A DNA stretch of 64,000 nucleotides from Malus domestica (taxonomy: Eukaryota; Streptophyta; Magnoliopsida; Rosales; Rosaceae), in assembly GCF_042453785.1 (NCBI RefSeq), contig NC_091668.1:30505501-30569500 (forward strand). Reading direction: 5' to 3'. A program made the translations under genes and the position numbers. Under the pieces are notes generated by a model, which searched no databases, was not told the DNA's origin, and saw nothing but the letters and a program-made list of their open reading frames with translations. Below, in pieces: positions 45,731 through 56,830 of the stretch. Position 1 is the first letter of the stretch, and every line of letters begins with the position of its first letter.

Positions 45731-48101
45731 AAGAATTAACAGCCGAGCAGAAATAAATTTCAAATTTTAAAGTCCGGAAGCTCGCACCAGCACCTTCTTC
45801 GATCTTTACATGAAAGACAAGGCAATCGGTGATACAAATTTAGTGATACCTTAGATCATAAGAAATAGAAAGGGAGAGACTCAAATGAAAGGGGAGTGAG
45901 TGAGCTGTGAATGTCGAAAACATAAATTACGGGTTTGAAGATGCTACATCGACATTCACAGCTCACTCCCAAACTAAAATACCAAAATTCTGCAATCCGT
46001 TCAAAAAGTTCAAGAACGAAACACAACTAAATCATGACTCCAAAAGTAAAGGCAGCATAAGTAACCCCAAAATTCGGGTAAGAAATAGATACAATACACA
46101 GATCATTGCTAAAACATGAACCACTGGTAATAGTTCGAAAGTAATAAAAAGAGATCCCCATGTTAACAGGATCATCATGGAACACATGAAAGGAGTGCAC
46201 GGAAAGCGTACCGCTGTGCTGGTAAAGATTTGCCCGAAATCTTGTAATATCAAACCTTTCTAAATGCAGCTCAACATGAAAATCAAACAATGACAAAAAA
46301 AAAGAAAACAAGTAGCTTTGAAACATTAGAGATGATCCTACTATCTAGGTCCGGATAACTAGGAATAGCATTCTCAATAGTTTATGCATCGAGAAAGACA
46401 TCCTGACCCCGTAAATTCTACTACCGTCATACTCAGATAACGTCCACTCTGAACTCTTCAAAAGTTAACCACCTTGAACCTAGAAGCATAAGACAGCAGT
46501 AATATCATTCCTGCTTTACATAAATAACTTAGCGTAAACAAACAAAGGCACTTCAAGGTGAGGCCTAGCATGAAACACTCAACTACTATCATTGACATTC
46601 CTTGCAGGTGTCCCCAACAACTGTACAAAAAAATAGTTCCCATACCAGAAGCCATCTACCACCTACCATCTACCAAATACAAGTGAACTAACTTCATTTA
46701 TTCTCAAAACAACTTAAATAACTTTCTTGTTTTCTACACAAAATATCTGTTAGGACATATCATTCCACGGAAGGCAGAGTGATCGAACAATATTTTTATC
46801 AAGTGGGCATTTATATCCACGCCAACCAATTGAAAGAAGATGGCGCTAAGGGCTTACAAGACTTACAGTTGCCTGAAATTATATCAAGATTCAGACCACT
46901 TACTAAGATTTTGATGTCAATCAAGCATGTGAATTCGAAACCAAGGTCATTTACACAAACACTGATTTGTGAACCTCAGCGTTCCATGTGAAATAGTATC
47001 CCCTTCCTTAGCTCACATATGGTATGATATCATACTCATAAACAAAATGAAAAATAAAAGCATAAGATTACATTTGAAGATATGGTTACAAATGTCACAA
47101 TTGACAGAAATTATCTAACCTCAACCCCGGACACCCAACTTCCATCCTGGTTAGGAGAGTGAGTTTTTCAAATACATAATCCATGAAACTCTGCAAAAAC
47201 AAAGAAGAAAAAACCCTCATTAGGAAGTGATTCTTCAACCAACAATCATAATGATAGAAGTGCCCATATGAAGAAATACCATAACATGACTAACTTTCCA
47301 AACTTAAACCAGGATACGGTAAGCGATGGATATCACAAGGATTTGATATAAACTTGCAAAATTTTTGGTAGATCATCTACATAAATTAAAGTATGATCAA
47401 ACCACAGGTAAATAAGGAAAAGGATACTCAAAAATCCATCAGACTAGACTCTAGATTTCTAAATGAAAACATGGGAAGATTAGAAACTGATAAGATCTCA
47501 CTTTATATTGATCCATATAGGCTTCTGTGCATAAAGTGGTCTTTCCCGTTTACAATACACTATTAATAACTCTTACTCTCCCCTTAACACATTTTTAGAA
47601 TTCCCACTATACTGTTAGCGCTCCATAAAAAGGTTATTGTCAATTTTGATATCTCAAAGAGCATCTCCAATGGAAGATGAAAAATGTCTTGGAATGTGCA
47701 TTTTACAGTTCTTGTTGGCCATAAAGCCCTCCAACGGGTGAATTTTAAGGGGATGTAAAAAAATACCCATCTCGGCCGGAAATTGTAAGTAAAAATGTGA
47801 ATTTGTATCTATCAACTAAGATGCTCCACGTAGTTTCTTAGTATTCTGACACCCAACTAATTACAGGGTATAAAAACTAAAAAGGCATTTCTACTGGTTC
47901 ATTCAATGTCACCAAGCTTTGCACAATACAGCTTCACTATAAAGGTATCAACACTACATAGCATTCAGAAAAGAAAATTGGTCACGCAATGTCGCATTGT
48001 TAATGACAATTATAATATAGTCGCCCCCGTAAATCAATTGAAAGACAGAATTAACAGTTTGCACACTAAAAAGAAGAAAGCAATAGGGTAGGAGGCACAC
48101 C
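45731..48101. other. Non-coding stretch, possibly 3' UTR introns of the small membrane-protein gene
   Basis: No conserved protein found. A good donor on the minus strand, TATTCAAG/GTGTGCC (48102/48101), lies 20 bp past the stop of the small membrane-protein gene. A possible acceptor, TTTTTGCAG/AGTTTCATGG, is near 47190, with an exon-like piece about 47120-47190. A GAGCATCTCCAATGG motif near 47659 resembles a MITE end. Nothing else was recognised. Confidence 0.35.
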
Positions 48102-48121
48102 TTGAATATAAACAAAGTATT

Positions 48122-49282
48122 TCAATCCCGAAGACCAAGTTCGAGCTCAAGCTCATCATCCTCTTCAAACAACTTCAAAAGCCGGGCATACTGTTCGTCT
48201 CGTTTCTTCTTTTGCCATAGCTTGAAAAGGAAAAAGGAGAACAACACAACTACTACAAGTCCAAGGAATATGATGACCAACGTTGAACCAGTGTGGCTGG
48301 AAGTGGAATGACTCTCAGATTTTTTACCGTCTTTGGAACTAGATGAATCATCAGAAAGGCCTGAAAGAAAAGGACCAAAAGTTAAAAGATCTTATCGTGG
48401 TAACGTGAGAAACAATTAATCATACGCGTATCGCAGCATCACATCTCATTCCTTCATCTGTTCATCAAATCCCCTCGTGTCACGTAAGGGCTTGTTACTT
48501 CGAGAAGCAAGGGTCTAGTCTATCGAAAGGTCTTCTTTCAAGACTTAAATGCAATAGCACTTCAATTAGATCATACAATGCTTAAGGGATGCTTCAATAC
48601 CGAAGCAAGTACTCAAACTTGGGGATGTTGCAAAATATGTGGTTTTTCTCTTCTGTCCATTTTCCAAAGGTTTCTAAACCACAACACACTCAACCATAGA
48701 TTTCCACTAAGATTGCATTCAAAACCCAGCTACGATACTTGGATTCCACCAAATCAGATAACCCAGATACACAATCCACTTCAAAGTTGGCCATACAAAG
48801 GTAAACATATCGAGACAATGTTCCAAAAGGAAAAGGAAAGTTTGGATTTTTTTTTTCTTAGACTCTAATTTCAAATGTAAACATAAGCATTTCCTTATAA
48901 GGGAAACAAAATCAGGACAAGATTAAGAAAATAATGACTAACTTGGGTTTGGGTAAGGTAGGTTTTAGCTAATTAACAACAGAAAACAACAAATTTAGAA
49001 CTTTCTTTTTCTCAGAAACCAAACAAGTGATTTGAAACAGACCCAGAAAGCAACTAACACAGAGAGAATTCAATTACCAAGCATATATAAATATAAATAT
49101 ATGTATATGTATATAAATCAACATGAAAGCATATAATATATAAATCAACATGAAATTAAAGCAGAATAATTGGAGAGAAATTGATGAGGGGTTTGTGATG
49201 CCCAACCTGGAAAGAATTGGAGAGAAATTGAAGCTAATAATAAAAGCAAAGTCGGCGATCTGCTACCAGAAATTTCACTCAT
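48122..49282 (-). CDS. Small single-pass membrane protein, conserved-looking, function unknown
   Basis: Two exons (49282-49207 and 48360-48122) join at phase 1 into about 104 residues. The N-terminus MSEISGSRSPTLLLLLASIS looks like a signal peptide. A Ser/Lys-rich, probably luminal or extracellular segment (SDDSSSSKDGKKSESHSTSS) follows. One strong membrane segment (TLVIIFLGLVVVVLFSFFLF) comes next, then a basic stop-transfer KLWQKKKR and an acidic tail EEDDELELELGLRD. That order predicts type I topology with a cytosolic acidic tail. Splice sites are canonical, the first ATG is well placed after a CT-rich leader, and both hydrophobic segments are kept in frame across the join, so I think the gene is real. 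I do not recognise a family. The 3' UTR appears to be spliced 20 nt after the stop. Confidence 0.75.
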
Positions 49283-49524
49283 CTCTCCCAAACTCTCTTC
49301 TCTGAAACCTTCGCCCTCCCGAAGTTTTTTTTAGGAGAGATCGCTCCCCTTTCACGCATCAACGCTTTTCGTGTTTTTTATCCTTTTTTTTATCTTGAAT
49401 ACAACGAAATGTTGTTTCTTTCAGTAATGACCCACGTATTTTCCATATTACTAATTGCACCATATTTGATTCTTTAAAGATTGTCTTTGTAAAAAAATTA
49501 ATTAAATTCTTATTAATGATTATT

Positions 49525-50547
49525 GGGTAAATCGTCAAAATGGTTCATGAGATTTGCATAACTCATCATTTTGGTCCTTGAGATTCCAAATCGATAAAAG
49601 TAGTATCTGAGATTGTCCATCATCCATCATTTTGGTCATTCTGTTAAAAACCCTGTTAAGTGTCTCGGAGCTCTTGGCCAGAAATTTGGGCAATTTTCAA
49701 AACTTCGCAATTCAATAATTTATTAACCAAATTCGATCCATAATATATCAAAATGAATATAGGAAAGTGTAGAATAAGATTATACCTATTTCGAAGCCCA
49801 ATGGTTGCCGGAGATGGCCGGAAAATAGCATCAAAGTTGACTGGTCCGAGCGAAAACTGAAAAACTCTCCGAAACTGGGTAAAATTTAAACGTTCATAAC
49901 TTCTTCAATACTCAACGAAATCAAGTGATTCAAAAAACGAAAATCATACTTCTCGACAAGACAAAGAGAATGGTAGCTTTTTAGACAACTAGATCGTCGT
50001 GGTTTGGCCGAAAAACTACTCGAAAGTGGCTAACTTGAGACCAAGACAGCCACTTTCGAGCCGTTTTCCGACCAAACCACGGCGAGTCTAAAAAGGTACC
50101 ATTCTCTTCGTCTCATCGAGAAGTATGATTTTCGCATTTGAATCATTTGATTTCGTTAAGTATTGAAAAAGTTATGAACGTTTAAAGTTTACCCAGTTTT
50201 CGACGAGTTTTCTAGTTTTCGCTCGGACCAGTCAACTTTGAGGCTATTTTCCGGCCATCTCCAGCAACCATTGGGCTTCGAAATAGGTATAATCTTATTC
50301 TTCACTTTTCTATCTTCATTTTGATATATTATGGGTCGAATTTGGTTAAGAAACAACTGAGTTACGAAGCTTTGAAAATTGCCCAAACTTCCGACCAAGG
50401 AATCCGGGACACTTAACGAAGTTTTTAACGGAATAACCAAAATGATGGATGATGGACAATCTCAGGGACCACTTTTATCGATTTGGAATCTCAAGGACCA
50501 AATTGATGAATTATGCAAATCTCATGGACCATTTTGGCGATTTAGCC
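49525..50547. mobile_element. Mutator-like non-autonomous element forming a 1-kb near-perfect hairpin
   Basis: Flanked by a 9-bp direct repeat ATGATTATT (49516-49524 and 50548-50556), the hallmark of MULEs. Its whole 1023 bp is two inverted arms of roughly 500 bp around a loop at about 50032-50047. Ends: GGGTAAATCGTCAAAATGGT at the left, reverse complement GGCTAAATCGCCAAAATGGT at the right. Arms share, for example, GAAGTATGATTTTCG, CCGGAGATGGCCGG and CTGGTCCGAGCGAAAACT. No transposase is encoded; any open frames in it are incidental. Confidence 0.9.
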
Positions 50548-50556
50548 ATGATTATT

Positions 50557-51540
50557 TGATAGAATAGAGTGGACAAACTATGTTTAATAAACGGTTAAAT
50601 GATTTCTAATTTGGTTAATTTATTTGCATGGTTGAAGTTCTACAAGTGACCTAGAAAGCAGATGGTTGAAGTGTGACAAGGAAAGCCGACAAAGGAAAAA
50701 CATTGCATTCTCCTCAATTTTGTTTACAGGGTAAGACACGGAGTTTCAATTCTGGTTGTATATATTTCATAAAACGAGACATGTTAGAAACTTTGCGCCT
50801 GAGTATCACCCAATTGACGTAGTAATACCGAACGACACAATAGTTTATTTAGATAATCAACAATATTGAGGCTACAATGTTCATGAGTATTGAATACTCC
50901 ACCATTAAGAGCCCCCATACTCTTAAGAGTTAGATCTCATCTAACTATCGTTCAATTTTAAAGACTATAAATAGATCAACAATGCGTTGAGTTTTGTATC
51001 CAAATAGTTTGTGGCCTCGCGCAGAACCGATTCAATGACAAGATTCCAAGATCCCAAACTTTTTCATTTTCTTTGATTGCTAGTGATGTCATACGCCCTA
51101 GACCTTGCAAACAAGTCGTGTTCGTGTTGTGACCCGATAAAAATCCAATTTGTTAATGAACCGTGTCTCTTCGTGTCACGGAAACTGGTCATGCAAAAAT
51201 ATATCATGCCTCATATTTATATATGACAAACAATATCTTATCAGTTTTAATGGATATAATCCGATACAATCTAACTCGTTAAAATTAAAAAAATTAAAAA
51301 CTGTACATACGATTAGGCTGGTAGTATCACTAACCTTGTGCTAACCTAACTGATTCAAACCACAGAACATAAACATTCGAAGACTATCATATAGAATTTT
51401 AGATGTCTAAACCATTCTCCAAAATTGAAGTGCAGAAACATGAAATATAAATTATACTCGGCCACTCAGACACCAAAGAAACAAACCCTAACAAAAAAGA
51501 AGGACAAAAAAACACCATTTCCAGTGAAGGGACTAGATTT
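50557..51540. other. Intergenic region, distal part probably 3' UTR of EF1B gamma copy A
   Basis: No gene, RNA or repeat recognised. The final 100-150 bases lie directly below the EF1B gamma stop. Confidence 0.4.
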
Positions 51541-51548
51541 AGATATTT

Positions 51549-54165
51549 TCACTTGAAGCACTTGGCATCCAAAAGAGCCTCTCCCTCGAACGGCTCCTGG
51601 TCTTCGATCATCTGGTTGACACGCTCCTTTTGGTTTTCATCCGAAATGTCAACCTTTGTCCAGTTGTAGAGCTCCATGTCGTAGCACTCATCCATCACAA
51701 ATTTGGGAATTTCTTGCCCACGGAAGAGCCACAACCCCTTCACCTTGAAGGGTGCCTCTGAGCCAATTACAAGCATCTTTCCAAAAGCATACTTGCGGGC
51801 CAAATCCATCCTCTGAAGGAATCCGCCCACCTTGTTCAGTGTCACAAAGGAAACTGTATTCTCATCATTGTACTTGTACTCACAGAACCAAAGAGAGTAT
51901 CCTTCGGGATCGTACATGTCCCAGAATCCTGCAATATACAAGCACGCAAACATCAACTTAACCCAACTGATGTTTTTGACTTCCAACATTCCAGAAAGAC
52001 CAAGCGTTGAGATGATTACCTTTAATAGCAACCTCACGGAAGTTGGTCTTTGTGTTCGAGTAAAGTCTCTTCCAGTCGTCCAATACCATCTTGCTTGGGG
52101 GAAGCAGATCAAGAGGATTCTTGGGTTTAGGCTTTGGAGCCTCTTCCACTTCCTCAGCAGCTTCTGCCTTGGGTTTTTCCGGCTCCTTTTTGGCTTCTTT
52201 CTTGGGCTCCTCCTTGGCCTTGCCTTTAGCAGGCTGGGCAGGCTTCTTTGCAGATACAACTGGTGGAACTGAAACAGCCTGCTTGACATCACCCATTACC
52301 TTTTTGAAGGTTGGTTGATTGACCAGGGTCCAGAAGTATCTCTCAACGTGGGGAAACTCTGAGGTGAAGCTCTTAATCAAAATTTGGGTGAACCCAAAGT
52401 ACAAATTGCATCCGACAACAATGTCAGCAAGGGTTACAGAATGCCCAACTAGGAATGTGTTGGAAGCAAGATGGGTGTTCAAGGCACCTAGTGCTCTCTT
52501 CAACGCAGAAATTGCAGCTTCCTCAGCCTAAATAGAATGTACAAAAAAGTCAGAAACTCCAAGAACCATCAAATAAGCTGGAAGGAACAAGGGGGTTTAT
52601 AAACAATATAGATTGTGCACTGTTAATCAGGGAAAAAGAATCATATATTTCAATTTGGTCAAGTGTCACGGGTCACCACAAAGTTTTTGTTGACCATTTC
52701 AGCCAAGGTATTTGACATGATTGTATATCTAACCATAACACCTAACAGGATCCGTTGTAACTAGCCTTACAGAGTACAACTAATATTATAATCGTATTCC
52801 ATTAATCTTCACAATGCGACACTACTAACTCAACAAAATGTACATCTAGTCTTGTCTATATGATAAATGATCGATTTCAATAGTGACAAAAGAATAAACA
52901 AAATAAGAACACCTTAAGCACCCAAATCGGACAAAGATGCCATCTAAATTGGGAAGAACATAAAAAGACATAAAGAATCATGATTATGCAACTCACTGGA
53001 GGAAGGTACGCGCGACGTCCCATTCTCGGTACCCACCAGTTAAGTACGTTAGCATCAATCTCCATGGATCCAAAATCAATCCATTGCTCGATACGGGCCT
53101 AAAGAATAACAAACAAATGTAAGCATAACAAACATCTTATTTCACCAGGATTGAGAGAAAAGATAAAACATAAAAAGGAAAAATGCACTTGAGCCTTTAG
53201 ATTTACTCAAGGAAAAACAACTCAGGAAGGAATATTGTTTCTTACATAGTCAATCAGAGAAGAACCACACAGAGGATTGTCAGCCTTCAAGCGTGCGACT
53301 GAAGCAACACAAAAACATAGTTAATTTATAATACACCAATACAAATTGATAAATGTAATTTGATGAAAAACATAGTCTTACCATAGCGTGCAATAGCGTT
53401 ACTCTCAAAGATGGGACCATCAGGTGTTACCAACAGCGGAACCTGGAATTATATGACAGATTCTTTAATACATAAAATCAAACTAAAATTTCATCAAGCA
53501 TGTAGATATAAAGAAAACGAAATTCTACCTTTCCAATAGGGTTTAACTTCAAAAACTCAGGAGTCTTGTTTGTGACACCCATCTCAAAGTTGGGTGCAAG
53601 TTCAACCTTCACACCACTGTACTCGGCAACAATGAGCGCCTTGTAACCATTTTTATTTGTCTTCCCTGCATGCAAGACCTGAAAAGTAAACAATACAAAC
53701 CTATTAGTAAACGGAGATCCCAAAATTGAAGCCAGTAACATAATAGTTGAAACCAAAACACATCGGGTGGTTCCCACAAATCATATATAAAAAAACTTAA
53801 ACAGGTACGAATATGAAGTGAACTAAAGCAGAACAAACCCCTAAATTTGCTTAGGTTCTGATGCGTTTTCTAGTGTTTATCACTAATATCAGATCAACAA
53901 AACCCTTAATGCAAATCGAATCCGATTTCAAACACGGATCAATATAAGAACATCTAAATTTGAATTGTATCATCAACCAAATCTAAATCGGCCACTGGTA
54001 AAACCGAACACATCCGATCATATTATTCATAAAATTAAGAAATTTTTTGAGATGCAAACCAAACATAAATCGACCACTGTGAGCGATAAGAATTGGACTA
54101 CAGTACAATCAGAACAATTCGAATCGAACGATAAGAAGAAACGAACTAAAACTCACCAAAGCCAT
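51549..54165 (-). CDS. EF1Bgamma: Translation elongation factor 1B gamma, copy A
   Basis: A structural subunit of the eEF1B guanine-nucleotide exchange complex that recharges eEF1A. Seven coding exons join in phase: 54165-54157 (only MAL), 53678-53529, 53442-53382, 53298-53246, 53098-52997, 52527-52020, 51928-51549, about 420 residues, normal for plants. The N-terminal GST-like domain (about residues 1-210) includes VLHAGKTNKNGYK, KVELAPNF, VPLLVTPDGPIFESNAIARY and LADIVVGCNLYFGF. A Lys/Glu/Pro/Ala linker (KKPAQPAKGKAKEEPKKEAK) follows. The conserved C-terminal EF1G domain has LLPPSKMVLDDWKRLYSNTK, GFWDMYDPEGYSLWFCEYKY and WLFRGQEIPKFVMDECYD, ending LDAKCFK. A 5' UTR intron is predicted (54328-54203). 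Confidence 0.96.
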
Positions 54166-54349
54166 GGCTGTTCCGGAAAAACGTTTCGCTCAGACTTGAG
54201 ATCTGTAACATGCAAGGCCAAAAAAAAAACTTTGTTATCAGCAATTTGATTACAGTAGGAAAAAAATTGGTAGATTGGAAGAGAAGAATTTTCATTTCAA
54301 TTTTCTCGAGAAACAAACAGAGAGAGACCTGTGAGACGGAGCGTTCTTC

Positions 54350-54380
54350 CGTGAGAGAGAGAGAGAGAGAGAGAGAGAGC
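54350..54380. repeat. (GA)n microsatellite in 5' UTR of EF1B gamma copy A
   Basis: About 13-14 GA units; on the transcript strand this is a CU-rich leader. Copy B has a shorter run at 59622-59645. Confidence 0.9.
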
Positions 54381-54441
54381 AGCAGCACAAGTGGAGTGAT
54401 GCGAAAGAGAAGCAAGAGACGATATTGGGAAAGCCAAGTGC

Positions 54442-54534
54442 TAGGGTTTTTAGTCCGAGTGAAAACGACTGCAACTGTTTATGGGTCGGGTCATATTTTC
54501 CCTCTAAACTACCATCCGGCCCATTTTAAGCCCA
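54442..54534 (-). promoter_or_regulatory. Telo-box and site II motifs, promoter of EF1B gamma copy A
   Basis: On the minus strand AAACCCTA (54449-54442) is a telo box. TGGGCC (54523-54518) and TGGGCT (54534-54529) are site II elements. This pairing is known from plant ribosomal-protein and elongation-factor promoters and links expression to growth. Confidence 0.6.
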
Positions 54535-54549
54535 CACATTTTCTTTAAC

Positions 54550-55811
54550 TTCTCACACATTTTTTATTAATTTATGTACTTTAATTTTCTTCAATTCGTT
54601 CGATTCGACAGCTGAAAATCAAAAAGAGTGTGTATGAAGTAAAAAGAAATGTGTAAATATGTTCGGCCCGATGGCTCACCTAGGGGTAGAAGTTGGATTC
54701 AGATTTTCGATTCCATGAGTAAAAATTTCAATTTGATTCAAAAGTTTACGAATCCAAATATCTTGGAAGAAATTGAATGCAAATTGGAACACATTTAGAG
54801 ATTCCAAAATTCCATGTGTATGATTCGAACATGTATTGTATTGTTTCGTAATTAAAATTCCATTTAAAGTGTGTTATATTCCATGATATGCTAGTCACTT
54901 GAAGGTTTATTGAGATAATTAGAACAATACTTCTTCAACTTTAACTCAATTGGAGTTTTGGTCTCTAAACTAAAATTCGTGAATATTGGTTCCTGAATTT
55001 GTAATAATGCGGAGCAATAGTTATTTTGGCAAACTCCTTTAGAATTCTATCTATTTTTTCGCCCTTTAAACTCTTTATTTTGAATAGAAATTCTAACGGA
55101 ATTAGTAAAAATGACAATTGCTCCACATTATACACACAAGGTTGTTAAATATTGAAAAGAAAGAGGAAGTTTGTTATTTCCCTTACCTATGCAAACCTTG
55201 TTCTTAATTTAGTTTTTTTTTAGTGCTCTTTTGTGAGATACAGTTTCTAATGAGATTGGAGACAAATGAATGACCATGGAAGAGAGGAGAAAGAAAGACC
55301 AGAAGAGACGCGGCAAAAGGAGTAACCCTAACGGGAAAGAGAGTTAACATACGTTAAGAAACTTATTTTCTTTTTATAAAAACTAAAACATTTTGGAATT
55401 ATAAATCAACTTAATTGAAGGTGATGTGTCATGTTATGAATCGTTGACTTATGGTAGAAATTTAGAGAAATGCGAGTAAATGCATGAAATACTAAATGTA
55501 GAAATTCGGAATCCTTAAAAGTGTTCCCTCAATTGAAAAACGTAAAAAGAAAGGGGTGTGCTATCCACACACCTCTTTTTACTTCTCTCACACCCTTTAT
55601 TAATTTCTCTATCATTTGATCTTCTTCAATTCATCCGATCCAACGATTGAAAATTAAAAAGGTGTGAGAGAAGTAAAAAATAGTGTGTATATCACATCCC
55701 AAAAGAAAAAAAGAGAGAAAGTTGTTGTTACAAACTGCAAAGAGTTACAGGCATATTAAGTTTTGTACCGTTTTGTTCAGAAAAAGCAATGTCGTTGGAT
55801 TTGCATGTATT
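54550..55811. other. Upstream region of copy A, shared with copy B
   Basis: No gene. It contains a common repeat with AACTCAATTGGAGTTTTGGT and GTGAATATTGGTTCCTGAAT near 54950, and a short inverted pair around 55560-55700 (GTGTGCTATCCACACACCTC and CTTTTTACTTCTCTCACACC against their complements). The counterpart in unit B is 59830-60960. Confidence 0.5.
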
Positions 55812-55820
55812 AAAACTTCC

Positions 55821-56017
55821 ATAATTGGATCCTCTCCTGAGTAGGAGATCAGGATCCTTCTTATCCATTAACACGGATCGTTAGATTTTGATCCAACGGC
55901 TACAATTATAATAAATTTAGAGGAGCTCCCTATTTGTAGCCGTTGGATCAAAATTCAACGGTCTGTATTAGTGGGTCAGGAGGATCTGATCTCCTGCTCA
56001 GGAGATGATCCAATTCC
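55821..56017. mobile_element. MITE inserted in unit A only, with 9-bp target duplication
   Basis: The inverted ends share ATTGGATC(C/A)TCTCCTGAG, and the arms meet around CCGTTGGATCAAAATTCAAC. The direct repeat AAAACTTCC flanks it (55812-55820, 56018-56026). Unit B shows the uninterrupted site at about 60968-60985, so this insertion happened after the duplication. Confidence 0.85.
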
Positions 56018-56184
56018 AAAACTTCCTCTCTCAATATTACCGCCACTTGATGCTTCAGAATTCGAAGCAACGTCTCATTGATAGTCGCTTTTTTATTCTT
56101 GATATCATTTTCTGAAATGACCACAAAGTATTTAGACGGAGGGTTGGAGAAATGCCACAAGAAAAAAGAGATGCCGGAAAACAA
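55948..56184 (-). pseudogene. Possible exon-like frame duplicated upstream of EF1B gamma, unit A copy
   Basis: The minus frame includes VISENDIKNKKATINETLLR and LKHQVAVILREEV before running into the MITE. The unit B copy keeps the frame (SENDINNKKATINETLLR, HQVAAILREEV) with an in-frame 3-bp deletion. I do not recognise it; it may be a fragment of an unknown gene or chance. Confidence 0.25.
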
Positions 56185-56211
56185 CTAAATCTTTATTTAA
56201 AGAGCTAAATT

Positions 56212-56370
56212 TGTCATTTAGTATTACGATTGAATAATATTCTTATTCATTTATAAGTGAGCGATCTTAGGTTCGATTCTAATCAAAGGCGAATTTGAAC
56301 TACATTATTGCTAGCTTATTATGAAGCTTAAGCCATTGTAAGTGACCTTGAGCAAGGAAAAAAATATAGA
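56212..56370 (+). repeat. SINE-like repeat in the spacer between the duplicated units
   Basis: TTGTCATTTAGTATTACGAT, then GCGATCTTAGGTTCGATTCT (B box at 56270-56278), and an A-rich end. A diverged relative of the repeat at 45143-45320. Confidence 0.55.
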
Positions 56371-56830
56371 AACGAGAAAACTTGATATAAGTTCAATTTT
56401 TTTAGCCAATAGTAAGAATAGTCTAGTTTATTAAAATAAGTCCAATTTGTTGTGTTTAATTATTTAATTATCAATAGTTATTTGTTCAATGATAAGATTT
56501 ATTACAAAAATCAAATTTCTTCCCAAATATCTTTTTACTTATTTCTTTTTATTTATCTTTTTATTATTTCTCATTCTTCCTCCTGCTTTAAACCCCATTT
56601 ATAAATTTTATTTTTAATTTTTATAATCAATCTATATCACAGGTTAATTATATTTATCTACCCATATGAGAGATTCTTTTTTTATAATTAACCTGTCACA
56701 GATTAATGTGTCTTGCTTGTATGTATGTTATTTTTTTCTACCTTTTAATTAGGTTTCATATCTCACGTATAGGTATATAATATACATTCATATATTTGTT
56801 ACTTGAGTTAGGGACTAGATCTAGACATTT
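56371..56830. other. Spacer between duplication units
   Basis: AT-rich, no gene recognised; the last 20 bp already belong to unit B. Confidence 0.5.

Noticed and set aside
46027..46326. 99-codon minus-strand ORF near 46 kb
   Set aside because: No start context, splice partners or motifs that I recognise.
51752..52318. Plus-strand ORFs (69-146 codons) opposite EF1B gamma, repeated at 57034-57600
   Set aside because: Antisense shadows of the conserved last two exons; they follow the codon structure of the real gene.
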